This document shows positions 48,404 through 61,300 of a stretch of 64,000 nucleotides of DNA, piece after piece (within the stretch, counting starts at the first letter, position 1; each line of letters opens with the position of its first letter). The notes beneath the pieces were generated by a model, which was given only the letters and a program-made list of their open reading frames with translations, did no database searches and was not told where the DNA came from. The stretch spans positions 118,963,812 to 119,027,811 of the forward strand of contig OZ023273.1 in the NCBI GenBank assembly GCA_964007475.1, read 5' to 3'. The DNA is from Hybos culiciformis (Eukaryota > Arthropoda > Insecta > Diptera > Hybotidae). Both the position numbers and the translations under genes were made by a program.

Positions 48404-51400
48404 TTAGCTATGATAATTGTACGCTCGTGATCGTCCTGGAGTTACAAGCTCTACTTTTATATTTGCTGTCGCAGTCACCTTAGTTGTATTTGAGTCAGGA
48501 TTACCATGTGTCTCAACAGTAACCTCTGGCTGCACTACAATACTTTGCAATTCAGAATAATTCGTATTTTTCATTTTTATGTTTGGATTATTTGATGACG
48601 AATTATAAACATTATGCTGCTGTGAACTGCAATTATTTTGCTTGTCTGTTCCATAACTGCCAATGGATGAATTTGATGATTTCCATGATGGCGACTCTTC
48701 TGTTATTGTGGTAAGAGAAGGTTCTGGAACATTAATATGCTTATGGTGATAATGATTTTTATTACATCGTGATCTGCCGTTAACAATAACTGTTTTATTA
48801 GAATTACGTTTTGTTCTTTGGAGAATTGGTGATGGTGTTGATATTCTATCCATATATTCTAATGGCATCAATTCTGCTTCAGGTCCAATTAAGCTTAAAA
48901 TTATCGGATATATTACCAAGGCATTTCCAGCACCAATTAGCAGGATGGCCAGTAGTAGCCAAAAAAAATGCCTTATAATAAATTCGAATGGTGACATCGA
49001 TAACATTACAACGGCAAGAGTAGAAGTAAGAGTTCCATGCACCAAAGGACCCATTGAAGCTTGCATTGCTAGTATTACCCTACGTTCCTTGTTTCCAATC
49101 GAAGTTAAAAAGTTCTAAAATATTAAAAACTTATTCAGTAATTGAGCAAACTTGTAAAAATTAAAAAACTTACCAGTGTTATCTGTGTGGTCGATGAAGT
49201 TATAAGACCAATACTTAGAACTAACATGACGGCTGGAATAGCTGATAGCTTAATTCTTAGGAAAGACATTGCTCCAAATATTTGAATTAATATTAATAGA
49301 ACGTTTATGATCACTAATGCCGAACCCCATGCCTCCAATAATAGAATTAGTACTAAAATAAAAGCTCCTACTAAAGCACAGCATATTATTAATGCTAATG
49401 ATGTTCGAAGAGTCATATATTGCTCCCAAAAAATAAAAGGTATTCCTGAAATAATAAAATTATTATTCTATGAGTTAAGAATTTTGTTCTTTTAGCATTA
49501 TTACAAAAACTAACAACGTGATCACGTTAATATTCGATAATGTACACGGTTATTATATTAAATTAATTTTGGAACTTACCAGAAGGATAATTGGGCAGTC
49601 CACGTTGTTCAAATTTCAAGCTTAGGTCTCGAATATGACTAATTAGCGTCTTTATTCCATTGGTGTCAGTGAGACCATGTAAATAAAAAGGAAGCTGAGT
49701 GTAAACGAGTGGTAGACTCTTTGGGATTTTCAAATCAAATTCATTAGGTAGATAATCCCATTGTCTTGGTTCTGGTCTCAATTTAGCCTGTAATTATACA
49801 AGAGATTATTTTTCGAAAATGGAAAGAGAAAGGATTCATTAAATATGCACCTGTGAAGCACCGTAAGCAAAAACATCAATTGACGCCCATGCTGATAAAT
49901 AATTATAGAAAGCTTTTGGATTTATAATACCGTCTGGGCTCACAAGCCGATTTTGTTTAACCAAACTTTTGTCAACTGGATTATCAACATATCCTGTTTG
50001 TACTAACAATTTATATGCCAATATTGCGTCACTGCTTACATTCGCATACCATCCTTCTTGATTTATTCTGCCTTCGGCATGCTCCCTATCAAATGTTCGC
50101 TGTAAATTCAGTAACCAATCTCTAAATAAAGTTAACCAAAAATCTGGTAAGCCTCCGTTATCATTTTTAATTACATGTGGAACTCTAACGAAAGCTTCGT
50201 GATATTCATGTAATAGCTTCTGATTTGTTGGGTATTCGAAATTACCTTGAGTAACAGCAAACATATTATAAAATCCAAACATGGAAGTTTGAGCATTTAA
50301 AAATTTATACTCATTTGTATCTTTCGGAACTAAATCTATTAAATCTAAACCGTCTTGGAGATTCATCGCTGAAAATACGCTGAAAATCAAGGTACCGATA
50401 AAAAGAATTATTGCAAAAAATTTTGCAGAACTTTTCATTAAAATTGGAGCATATTGCCTGAATGCGAAATTTGATAAAGAAAACCTTTTCATTTTCTTCT
50501 CTGCGCTATTCAATAGTTTATCTTCCTGGTGACGTAGCTCCGGGTCGCATCCATGACGTCTTTCGTTTGTCATTTTGTTATTATAACTATTGTTATTGGA
50601 TGGCACAGATTTTGTTGTAGTTCTTTCTTTCCAAATTGGAAAACAACAAAAAAAGAAATCAGCCCGGCCTGCTGCTCTTCTTCGTAAATCTAAAGAAATG
50701 AGTGCAGGAAATACAAATAATGCTGCAGCTAAATTGAAGCACATTACAATAGCAGCTTGTAAACAAAACACTTTCAGTGCTGGCACTGGGATAAAGACGG
50801 CAGCAAGAAAACTTCCGGCCGTTATGATTGCATTGAAAAGAATACTAGGACCAACTTTTCTCAAAATGTTTTTTGTTTCTTCAGTTGAATCGCTTTCCGC
50901 GTAAGCTGCTGTCAACATAAAAATATGATCAACTCCTATTCCTAATGCTAAAAAAGGAACAACCTGAGTTGTGGCAGCATTAAATACTATTCCCAATAAA
51001 GCGCACAATCCTAGGCCAGCGGCAGTTGAAATTCCAATTAATAGTACTCCGGCTATGCCTACACTACTTTGCCCCTTAACCGGTTCTTTCCACCTCAATA
51101 AAGTAAAAAATGCGTATAAAACTGTAGCACCAATGCCAATTGCAATACTAATTGGACTAGGATTAGAAAATTTTTCCAAAATGTCGTCTAATGATGCTGA
51201 TGAAAAAACATAAATATCATAGGTACTTCCAATTGCCGCTGATTTTAATAAAGTGTTGACTTCGTGTGAAAATTTCTTTTGCCACGCATTTAAAACTTCT
51301 GCAGCTTTTTCTTGTGACCAGCCAATATGATGAACTTTGTAATTCTCAACCCAAAAGTCAAACATTTCCTTTTCTGTCATTATTTGAACGACAGTTTGAA

Positions 51401-52354
51401 GTCCTTGGGCTTTTTTCAAATGACCTGTTCGATTTCTTACGACACCTCCCACAATCAATTCTTCGGGCCAATGCATATATTTCGCGGCATAACCATAACA
51501 CCCTCCTGTTAAAATAGCTCCAACATCAGGAGGTTGAAGACTTAATTTATTTGGTGATGTGTCAGGACACAAAGGGTCCTTTGGATTGAGGCAAGGTTTT
51601 TCTATGTAACCAGTGCTGATAGCTGCTCTTTTCATATACTGTTCAACTGTATCAAAAGGAAAATGATCTTCCAATTTTTTTTTCATTGATTGAAGTATGT
51701 CTTGTGGATTCAAAGACGTCCATTGAATTCTCCAGTCCATTCCACTAAAAAAAAATATAATTTTAGTTAAGGATATATGTTATTATAAAACTTTAAAACT
51801 TACGGTATGTGCACAGGATATTCTGGCCCTAATAATTTGCTCCCCTCCCAGAAGCAATCCAATGGTGTAATTATTGAGCAAGGAATTACATGGCCGAATA
51901 TTTGTTCAACAATATATTCTTCAAAACTCGGTATTGATGGAGTATTACAAATTTCTCTTAAGCTCCACGTTGTATCAAATAGATGCACTGTTACCGATGT
52001 TGCCTTCTTTAATACTTCTAAATGCGTAAGAAGTGCTTGCGGATGTAATACTGAAGCGTTGGGATCATGAGCAGTTTGTATAATTAATTGATGTGTTGAT
52101 GACTCTATTTCTCCAATGGCTTTTTGTGTATATTCTAATTCTTTTTCTAATCTTCCACCTTCTTGAATCCACAGCTGATGAACTTTTGAATGTATGTGAG
52201 CACTTTTTAAGCCCACACAAAATGTGCTAAATACCAATATTGCAACAAATAAAACTTTGCCAGCGTGTTTTTGTACGGAACTACCAAGTGATTGTAAATG
52301 AAATTGAAATACTGAGCGCAAATAAATAGCATTACGATTACCCCTTGCTTTACC
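48404..52354 (-). CDS. ptc: Patched, Hedgehog receptor (all but the 5'-most exon)
   Basis: Five minus-strand exons, 51804-52354, 49851-51744, 49580-49787, 49174-49445 and 48404-49114, join in phase to 1211 residues. The frame opens at the acceptor with GKARGNRNAIYLRSVFQ, so the N-terminal exon lies upstream, beyond the window or unseen. Order: TM1 (VLFVAILVFSTFCVGL), first extracellular domain (WIQEGGRLEKELEYTQ, TPPDCFWEG-like TPLDCFWEG, GGCYGYAAKYMHWPEELI), sterol-sensing domain about residues 380-535 with the RND-type GIGVDHIF in TM4, a cytoplasmic loop, second extracellular domain (VPKDTNEYKFLNAQT, SDAILAYKLLVQTG), TM8-12, and a cytoplasmic tail ending in QSIVVQPEVTVET and TKVTATANIKVELVTPGR. 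In the family, Patched restrains Smoothened by moving sterols, and Hedgehog binding relieves this. No PPxY motif is visible, and TM10 lacks an acidic residue. Confidence 0.97.
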
Positions 52355-55300
52355 CTAAAAAAAGAAGGAATATGAAAGTATAAGAAATTGGTTTTATTAA
52401 TTTCAGCAATATTAAATTACTATCTTTTAGTTACTCCACAAAAATAAAAAAATCTTTAAAAAATGTCAGAAATTTTTTTTCCTGAACATACTAAAATATA
52501 ATATAATATTAATTTTTTTCAACTAAAATTGAAATATGTATGTATTTAAAATTATATTAATAGTACAAAGTGACTTGCGTTTTAAAATTGAAAGCCTACG
52601 CTTTATATGAAACAATGGATTTTATTCCGTAAACCTCACATATTTTAAAATATTTTCTTACATTTTTGACGAAAAAAAAATCTTATAGGTGCCTACAACA
52701 CAATCTCATTTTGAGACAGCATTGCTAGGAGTTGACAGTGCTTTGATACTTATCATTGAAATTTCTTGAGATGAATATGTATATGTATTACAGAGTTTAA
52801 GTTTTTATACTACTTACATAGTAATTTTTTTATTTAAAAGTAGCAATTACAATTTTAATTTTATTATTATTAGAAATTTAGATTACTAATATAATATATA
52901 TTTTTATATTGGTGCATTTCCTAAAATTTTCTCCATCTATTATTTTCTAACAGCCACTATATCTTTGACTTGAATGATTCTTTCGTTTTACTATTCGTAA
53001 CTTAAATTGGTAATTTTTTACTTTTTTTTATTGAAATGAAAGATAGGTGATCCTTGAAACTTGAAACACTTCAAAGTCAAATAATTTCCCATTTAAAATA
53101 CGATTGAAATAAACCTAAGTAAAATAACCTGCGATTCGGCATATGAAAGTGATATAATTAGAAATCAAAAGAAATGGTTTGGTTTTAATGTATTTATTTT
53201 AATATTACATAATTATGCACCAGCTGAATTAATATATTGCGAAAATTTTTTCAAAGAAAAATATTAAGGTATCCGAAAATAAAATAAGTTAAAAAACTAT
53301 ATAATTATTGTAGCCTAGAAAGTAGTCTCTTTGAACAACTCCGACAAACAGTTCTTTTTTTTAACACCGGAACTAATAGATTAAAAATTTTTTGATCTGA
53401 AAAAAAAATATATATATACAAAAATGTCATATAAAAAGAACCCGCATTAAAAATATTATTTTCTTGAAAAAAAAAAAGATTAAGGTTGGTCTAAAAATAA
53501 TTTTCTTTTATTAAAAAAAAATTTGTTAGAAATTACCCAATCTTATGTAGGTACATTATTTTCAACGCAAGCTATAAAATTGTGTACATATAATATTATA
53601 CTTAGTTTTACGCAATTTATAACTAATACCCTTGAACCACAAATGTATACGTATGTATATAGTATAATATGTTCTGTGCTCTTGTTTATACTAGACATAG
53701 GGTAGGAAAAACATAAAACATTCAGAGCGATTTTGAAAGAACCATACTAAAATTTTTAAAACTTGTACTTATAGTAAATCTATCGTAATATAATAGAGTA
53801 TAATAGAATATATATATTTTTTTTACAAAATCTATTGTGAAGAAATCAAAAAGGAGTAAATCAATGTAACATCTGTAGGGAACTATTATTTAAAAGGGTT
53901 TCAAGTCGACAATTTATTTGAATAATTTAAAATTTTTGAAGGCGAGGCAATAGCTCATAATGTTTTATTTCTTGGAAGAACAACTTTTTTTTTACACATT
54001 TTTTTTGTAATAAAATTAAAATATCTGAATCTGAGAAATGTAATTGAAATTACTAGACATTTCTTTATTAATTTCTGTTGAAATTATTTTTTTACGCTTG
54101 TTTATAACTTTAATAATAAAATATTATAATTTAAAAGAAACATTTTATTATGTAGATAATTGATGTAAGTATAATATAATGCATATATTCAATATTGTTT
54201 ATTATTTAATTAGAAGATACACTGACTTAAAAGAGGCTTAGCAGCTCATTGTAATAATAAATAATACTTGAACTGGACTGGATTTTGTATATTATTTAAA
54301 TTTAAGAAAAATTTGTCGATATAAATTTTTAATATCAAAGATATACGTATTTTATAGTGCCAAAAAATTAGTTTGCATCATTTAAGAGTTTCTAGTTGAA
54401 CTGCCCGATTTAAGGGTATCTAAACACAGTGCGCAATAATAATACCAAAAGTGTGATTTAAAATATTTCCCTTATTATCGCAGTGCCGACAAAATGAAAA
54501 AAAAAAAAAAAAAGACGATGTCCTATGTTTTCATAAACCTTTTCTAACTTTATGATACTGTAATAGAGATAGAAACCCACCCACGAAAAATTTTAAAAAC
54601 AGAAAGTTATGATATCTTTATTTTGTTTTGAAAAAAAAAAAAAAAAATTTTTTTTTCTTTTTTCAAATCCATTGTTTATGGTCTTTGACTTTTTTTCCTA
54701 CCAAAAGTCGGGAAAAATTTACAAGAAAAATAACAAATATATATGTATATATAGTGTGTACCTTTTACAATTTCCTAATAAATTCCTGTTGTTGGGTCTT
54801 CATTTTTCAAAATGAAATAAGAATTAAAAATCAAAAACGAAATATATACTGTGTGTATAATTCTTTTAAATAATAATTAAGACATTATTTCAACATTTTC
54901 ACAGCAGGAAAGAGATATTTTTTTGTTGAATTTTTTCCATTTTTTTTTTTTGTATTTTATATACACATAAAGATATAAATTATTTACTGTAGGTACATAT
55001 AAATCTAGTTTTTTGTAATAATGTTGAAAATTTTCTTAAAGAATTTTTAATGGATTTTATTTTCTTATGCGATCTATACCTGTATTTAAAATTAAAAAAA
55101 AAAAATCAGGAAAATTTTATTGTAATACGAGAGATACAGTTGATTGATGTTTTTATTTTTAAATTGAAACATTAAAAATATTAACATTGCAAGATCTTAT
55201 ACGACTAGCAGTTAGTGTAGAATAAATAGATACCAAGTTCATGGTAATATGATACAATATGAAGATTTTTTTGTTTTAACTTAGTAATTAATAACACTTA

Positions 55301-58300
55301 AGTTCCTGTATTGCAAATGAGTATTTTTGTCGTATATTATATAATTTTGTTAAAAATTTCGTTATGAAAAACTTCAAATCATGTAACAATTTGCAATCTA
55401 TGCCAGACAGAGTATTAAAAATTTTTAAATTATATTTATATTATTTAAGTTAAAAATTTGGAATCAAGGTAATAACATTCTAATACAATTTATGTTTTTT
55501 TTTTTAATATTTTAATTTAATAAGTGTAATTTTAAAATAAAGACGTTGGCACCTTTTTATTTGTAATATATACTTATTTACTGATGTTGTTTACTTTTAA
55601 TTTGATTTTAGCATGAAACTGTTTTTTCTTAAAGCATATTTACAACAAAAAAAAAAGAGTGCATCATTTTCTAAGAATCATAAAGATCCCATGAGGAATT
55701 CTTTGTTTTCGAATAAAATTATTTTATACTGTCTTATCATCTCTGGTAGTCTGAAAAAATGTTTGAGAAAGAAAAAACTGTATACAAAAAATTCTTATGA
55801 AAAATAATAAAAATGTATAAAATTTTACGAAAAAGGTACTTAAAATTAAACGTTTCGAATATCCTTAGATCTTTTCCATTTAAAATTATGAAAAAGGAAA
55901 ATATTAGTAAACATATTATTTTGAGATTTTTATGTATAGAATTGTAAGTTGGATAATTTTGAAATAGATAAGAAAATATCGAATACAAAAAAAATTGTTA
56001 TAATATGTACATTATATAATATTGCTATGGTAATAAGTCATCTAAATTTATATATGTAGCGTACAAATGTATAAGATACATATATCTGATCTTTCTGTTC
56101 AAATAAAGATCTAATCTTTCTTTTTAATAAGTGAACTTAATTCATATCTCGTGCAAATTTAATACATTTTTTTAAGTTAACTTATATATTTATGTATCTG
56201 GTTTCTTTTTATTTAAGAAAAGATTGGATTTAAGTACTCATTCATCATGAAAGTAAATCTAAACTCATAAACAAAATATTACTGTTTTTTTTTACTACAT
56301 GTCACTACTTTCTTCGATGATGGTGATAACAAAAAAAAAATATATAAAAAAAAACATTTTAACCGGCATAATATAAAAATATGATGGTGGTCCATCAATA
56401 CGTCCTTGTCCATTATTCAAAACTAAGATAAAAAAATTATTTTAAAATATTATTTATTTATAGACATAGGAGGTATAAATCAATTTATTCTTATAGAAAA
56501 ACAACATAAATTAATAATATATCTATCTGCATACATAGTATTTTTTTTTCTTCTTATTATGAGATTAGTTTAAGATGTAAAGAATAGATATATGTATATA
56601 TATTATATATATATGATGTATTCATATCTTAATGTTTATGCAAGCATAATTTACCATAAAAAAAAATCATAATATAAATAAAATTTATTTGAAATTAAGA
56701 AAATACATTAATGACTTTATTTTAAAGAATTTTGTGGGCGACATAATTTTCAATAGAAATCTAAAATAAGAATTCTTAATGTAACGAACAGATTTTCCAG
56801 ATTATGTTGTATGATAAAAATTACAGGAAAATACATAATTATTCATAATTTTTGGTTAAAAAAAAAAATAGAAATGATTTTATTTTATAAATAATATTTA
56901 TAATTTTTTTATTCTTAATTTATAGGTGTATTTTTTTAATATCGTCATCTTTTTGAGTCCTTTCTCTTGTATAATGTCATCATAAGTCAATCCCGAATAG
57001 ATAATAATTCTCAAGAATTTTCTTTCGTTTTGATTAGTTATTTTTTATTTATGATATAAAGAAAATTATTTAAGAAAAAGAAGTGAGACTACACCATTAC
57101 ATAATGTGGGAGTTAAATGTTACATTTGGAATTATGTATATTACAGTGCTTTTTTTGAAAAAAAATATTTACCGGAACGCTGTATTATTTTTAATTCTAT
57201 AGTGGAAAACTGATACAGAAACTGAATTTAATTTATTGAATAATTGTTATTTATTATAAGACAAAATTTATTAGATAAAAATTATGGTTAATTATGAATT
57301 TTTCTCATGAGAAAAATATCGACAATTTTGTAAATCTAATAAAAATTGATTTTTATTTTTTATTTAATTTATATCTGCTCTGTTACAAAAAAAGTCCTAA
57401 CTAGAAATATCCCGTACTCGACTATCGACTATTGACTTCGAAATGAGTGTGTATAGTTTGCAAAAAAAACTATAATATTTGTATGCGAAAAAATTGGTTT
57501 TAATTTTTTTAATATATGCAGCGCGAGACCCATTACAAATGAACATTGTAACATGCTAATTATATACGTAGATTGTATAATATCTATAATAGTTCTCTGG
57601 ATATTCGATAAAGAAAAAATATACGTACATATATATAAAATTAAAACCTATTCTGTAAAATTGCATTTCATCTAACTTTCCCTAACACACTGTACCGAAA
57701 CATTATAAGCCATAGAGGAATAGCATTATTCTACTCTATATAGCCGTACACTAACATTATATTTCAAATATTTATTTCGTCATGTTAATAAACGCTAGCG
57801 CCTTCATTCCGATTTTGACTGATATGTAAAGTACAAATTATTTACGGTAAATAATTAAGAAATCAAATGCCACGCTTATTATAAATAGAAAAAAAAAAAA
57901 GATTCAGCACAACAACAAAAAGTTTAAAATCACGAATTGTCAGAAAAAATCTATATTTTTATTACTCAAGCTTCGTGTGTGCTGAAAAAGAGAAAAGATT
58001 TGAAAATAAAAAAAAACCCACAAACAATTTTCCTTGAAGTTTTTTTTTTTTTTTTTAATAATTTATTGCTTCAACCTGACCACCAACATTGATGAACACA
58101 TTAAAAAAGTCAACAGACAAAAAATTTTCTGTTATACATTACATCTTTATATAAAAAAAAAAACTTTTATTTAACTTCAGTTAAAATTACAAATCCTCAA
58201 TATTTATATTCAGATTGGTTTAAGAAGGTATTAAAGAAGGTAAAAAAAAATGTTTAATCTAAAGGCTTATTCTTTAGTCACCTGGAATTGTTTTTACCAG

Positions 58301-61300
58301 TTAATAATAATACATTTATTTTAAAATAAGATTTTGAGTATGAGGAAATTTTTATGAATTAATTCTAGATTGAGTTTAACAAATCGTTTTGATTTCAAAA
58401 ATGTTTTTTTTTTAATTTTTTTCTTGTTTAATGCTTTCATTATTACATTACAGTACCTACATCAAAATTATTGGATAAAATATCAACATTTTTAATAGAT
58501 TCTTACATTGTATTGAAAATCAAAAGGTTTTAACATCGTTAACATAATCTTCTGTCAATCAATCAATCAAAGTGTTTGTCTTCGAATGTCATACTTTTTA
58601 TATTTTGCAATTGCAAACTTTATAAGTGCCAAATGATTTCTAAACAAATATAATTATTAATATTCTTTATAATTTTATTAAATTTGAGTAACCGACGAAT
58701 GTTACAATATGATAATTCCCTCTCTATAAACAATCTAATTTAATAATAAATATTAAAAATAAATTGTTTAATTAAGAAAAAGTTTATTTAAGTGTAAAAT
58801 AAAAGTCTTTATATAAGTTTAACAATTTTTCTCAAATAATTTTGTCAAATAAGATTATAGCTTATCATCGTAGCGGCTTCAAGAAAAGTACTTTTTATAT
58901 GATTTTTAGATATTATGTACATAATGAACATAAATGTAAATATTATACTTAAAAATTGCAGCTGCTGTGTTTTTCAACGCTCAGATTTTTACATTACATA
59001 TGTATATTGCATATGTATGCATTATATCTTATTATTTAATATTTATTATATCTTTTTTTATTTTCAAACCAGAATAAGCTTGAGAAAACCTTTTCAACGT
59101 TGATTTGCAATACAACTTGAATTTGAATTGAATTCATTTCTACAATTTTTTTGGGCCCGATAAAAAATCACTATAATTTTGAAAAGACCTTTAAAAGTTC
59201 ATTATATATTGTATATTCCATAGTTATGCATAAATTTCAGCTTCCTTTGACTGAATTTGTCAATTTTTTTTTTTTGTTACACTTTATCAACATGATACTG
59301 TTAGTAGTCATAACTAAAAAATTTATTTCAAAAAAAAATTTAGGATAAAAAAAATAAAATTGAAGCTTTACATTTAATATGTTTCTTTAATAAAAATAAA
59401 AATTATTTAAATTTATAACTTTATCAAAATTGACATTAAGATAAAAAATAAACAATTTCAATCAATGCTCCAAAATCCTGTGAAAAAAAAACTTCCTCAT
59501 TGCAATATTTAGTAGAAATATTTTATATCTACAAAGAATTAGGAGGTGCCTTCAACATTGATATAAATGTTGGATTTCAGTCGGAAATAGAAGAAAATAT
59601 TTTTAGTGTGTCAACTCCTATGCTATGTTTGGATTTTGAAATGAAGACCAAGAAAATTTTAATCATATTGTAATAGTGCAAAATCAAAAAAAGAAAATCA
59701 TTATTTATTACAACCCACCATAACTATTTCTACACAAATAAACATGTATGTACGAAAATAATAATGTAATATTAAATTTCATCAAATTTTTCAACTACAA
59801 TTTAATTTGTTTTTTTAAATTTTTATTTATTTTTTTTTAAGTTTTCTTTCTTTTTTTTTCCAATTTGTAACATAATGTAACCATAATTTGCGACAATATA
59901 CAGATTTTTATGTGTGTGTCAACTATAGATAATTTCTCTGTCACTCGTATAATTTGTATAATATAAAAAAAAATAATAATAATAAAAAGTGAATAGTATC
60001 CAACCCTGACATATTACACAAAACATTTATTTTTGCCTAAACAAGACATTTAGCTCCAAGATCACATTTTTTTCAATCTCTTGAAAATTTTTGTCTTAAA
60101 TTTTTTATTTTTTTTTAAACATTTTTTAATGTTACACTGTTATAGTATTTTGTTTTTGTAATACTCGTATTTATGGTGGTCTTTTTTGTGTACACATAAA
60201 GTAGTAAAAAAAAAAAAATGTCTATATAAAAATATATAATGTTACTACTCAAACCACATGCATTTTTTTTTATATAGTAAATCTCGATAAAAAAATACTA
60301 AAAAATTAAAAACAAAACAGAAATCATCTTTATAAAACCTCTATATATAAGTATATATTTATTTGGGCCTTTTATGTTTTTAAATAATATTTTAAGATTT
60401 CTTAAAGTATCTACATATTGTATACATATTATGTACTTAGATACACATAGATGGTTGCAGATCAAGATCACATAAGTTTTATATAATTAATTTTTACCTA
60501 ATATTAAATGAAAAATTTCCTAATGACAACAAAAATTTCAAAAATTCTTCACTATTATCACGGTTTTTATCATTTTTGTCTAATTTTATAAGATGTGTAA
60601 ATTTTTAGTTTTAATAAATATGTAAAGGAATTAGTAGTATTATTTAATAGGTATTCAAATCTTTTATGATAAATATTTTGAATGAAACTACTCCGAAATT
60701 GATCAAATAGTAAAATAACCAATTTTTTTTAATTAAAAAAATATTTATTTCACTTTAATACCGTAGTTCTACTATACTTAGCTACTTTAAACTCAAAGTA
60801 TTTAAGAATAGGGTTTAGTGTATGTATTAATATGTAATAAAATAAATTCTAAAATAAGTACTTTTTTTATAATTTTGTAATATTTGGACTTAAAATTGTG
60901 TTATAACATTCATTAATTGAATTTATTTGTACATATTATTATAAATATTTATATTGCCACCAATATATTGAAATTCATATTTCTTTAGCATTCAACATTT
61001 GACTGTGAATTTGAAATGTATTTATTTTATAGTTTCCTTCATGGTAAAAGAAAATTAAGATATCTTGAAATTGATTCCAAGTATTCCAATTTTCATTGTA
61101 ATAATGTGCAGACCTGTATGTTTTAATCTGTTTTTCGTTATATTTTTTTATATTATATTATATTCTCTTGTACTTTATATGTAGGTTTTTTATCAAAAAA
61201 TAAACATGAAACAAAACTTAAATAACTGAGAGTATATAAAAAAGAAAATAACAAAAATATCTAATTTTGAATTTTATTTTTCTTTTTTTAGGTACACATT

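Noticed and set aside
50590..51517. Plus-strand ORFs inside ptc exon 2 of the window
   Set aside because: They run opposite to a firmly identified coding exon and have no recognisable product.
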